Source: Chrysomallon squamiferum (taxonomy: Eukaryota > Mollusca > Gastropoda > Neomphalida > Peltospiridae). From it: 64,000 nt of DNA. The stretch lies in assembly GCA_012295275.1 (NCBI GenBank), contig CM022666.1, positions 1 to 64,000 on the forward strand, in the 5' to 3' direction. Positions 63,099 to 64,000 of the stretch are shown here, piece after piece. A model generated the notes under the pieces. The model was not told the DNA's origin. It made no database searches and saw only the letters and a list, made by a program, of their open reading frames with translations. A program made the position numbers and the translations under genes. How positions within the stretch are numbered: position 1 is the first letter of the stretch; each line of letters starts with the position of its first letter.

Positions 63099-63243
63099 TT
63101 ATTTTCTTTTAACCTTCAATAGTTATTTACTATTGTTACTGCTGTTAGTTAATTAGAGAGAGAGAGAGAGAAACCTTTGAAGGTAACGTTTAATATAAAC
63201 AACGAATTCTAAATAGAAGAAGAAGAAGAAGATAAGAAGAAGA

Positions 63244-63274
<31 letters not shown>

Positions 63275-64000
63275 ATAAAAAGAAATTGATGTTATTTGCA
63301 GCGTACAATCATATTTTCCTTTACGGATACTGGGTTCAGTATCTTTTTGATGACAACTACAGTTATCGCCCTTTCAGTATTACTTCTCTTTTTTTTTCTT
63401 AAAATTTACTTTATTAAAAAAGAATCATATGAGTTTCTATGGAGCTTTGTTTCTATATTTATTACCTCTTTGACACAACTAAGTACATGTCGAATATATT
63501 AATAATTCATTGACAAGAAATTCAATACAAACAGAATATGTATTTAGGCTGTCCACATTTATGGTTTGGAAGAAAAAATAACACTCACTTTTTTTGCAAC
63601 CTTGTTCTTTTCATTACTTTCATGGCCACTATACTTCACATGTAAATGGCTGATTACCTACATCCTTTGTTCTCATGACAGATAGGAAGGTTTTATTTAT
63701 AGCAACAAAGTTCCAGAAACCTAGACAGAGCAGTATAGCGGCTGCAAGTCACAATGAACCCCGGGGCCAGAATTACCCCACCTTACACTTTATATAGACA
63801 CACACACACACGTATGATATGCGTGTTTCAGGTTTTTTTGTGTGTGTGTGTGTGTGCAGATTTCTGTTTTTTCTCTAAATATCTATTATTTAGTAGATAA
63901 GTCAATGTATAATTATATATTAAAGCTTAAATAAGTAATATTAAAAATAGAAAAAATGTCTAATTTTATTATGTTTCCGCAAAAATAGAACGAAAAGTTA

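Larger units (their letters stand above)
61400..64000. other. Intergenic with ACAT, AC, TTTA and GAA repeats
   Basis: No gene recognised. Repeats: ACAT at 62210-62440, AC-rich at 62660-62880, TTA/TTTA at 63038-63100, GAA at 63215-63275 and GT at 63838-63857. The segment 62460-62640 is of normal complexity and may be a dispersed repeat, but I cannot name it. Confidence 0.5.

Noticed and set aside
63296-63502. 68-residue frame with a hydrophobic middle
   Set aside because: Looks like a membrane protein only because of T-rich sequence; no homology, partner exon or conserved motif.

Overview
The window is nuclear DNA from an invertebrate animal. It is AT-rich and gene-poor, with long introns, GT-AG splicing and a very heavy load of microsatellites and minisatellites. 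A 415-residue DAW1 orthologue shows that the animal builds motile cilia. The mix of PAN/sushi/C-type-lectin genes, a DUF1647 protein, an animal berberine-bridge-type oxidase and a CIFC-type repeat gene family suggests a lophotrochozoan, most likely a mollusc. That assignment is inference. Exon structures were assembled by hand from splice sites and conserved reading phase, because single-frame ORFs miss most of these genes.

Layout. 1-4980: about 13 copies of a ~374-bp satellite unit, running off the left edge and decaying at its right border. 5761-5820: a short TTAGGG/CCCTAA head-to-head tract. 6927-8840 (-): a five-exon gene for a 201-residue secreted cysteine-rich protein that I do not recognise. 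8985-10200: a 35-bp minisatellite with higher-order structure. 11882-14167 (-): a broken paralogue of the cysteine-rich gene with a decayed Ty3/gypsy element in its intron. 14788-16936: a 26-bp minisatellite. 17654-18330: a frameshifted repeat-family gene running into CTA-rich repeats. 23070-31909 (-): complete 13-exon DAW1, with a ciliary-type X-box in intron 1. 32530-33262 and 44795-45187: two pogo/Tigger-like elements. 36206-40168 (-): a four-exon FAD-linked oxidase. 41988-46107 (+): a four-exon DUF1647-type membrane protein. 47287-55241 (+) and 58295-61247 (+): two tandem secreted lectin-like genes.

The most interesting part is the last 16 kb. The first gene encodes PAN, sushi, C-type lectin, sushi, sushi and GON domains (646 residues, 11 exons). 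The second encodes only PAN, sushi and C-type lectin (332 residues, 5 exons). Their PAN exons and first sushi exons are almost or completely identical in DNA, while the exon between them and the two lectin exons have diverged to roughly half identity. This mosaic points to gene conversion or exon-restricted homogenisation that keeps the scaffold constant while the ligand-facing lectin fold varies, as might be expected of secreted recognition molecules in immunity or self-recognition.

No tRNA, rRNA, CRISPR array or operon was seen. Splice sites were chosen by eye and by phase, so exon borders are predictions. All 5 prime UTR limits are unknown.
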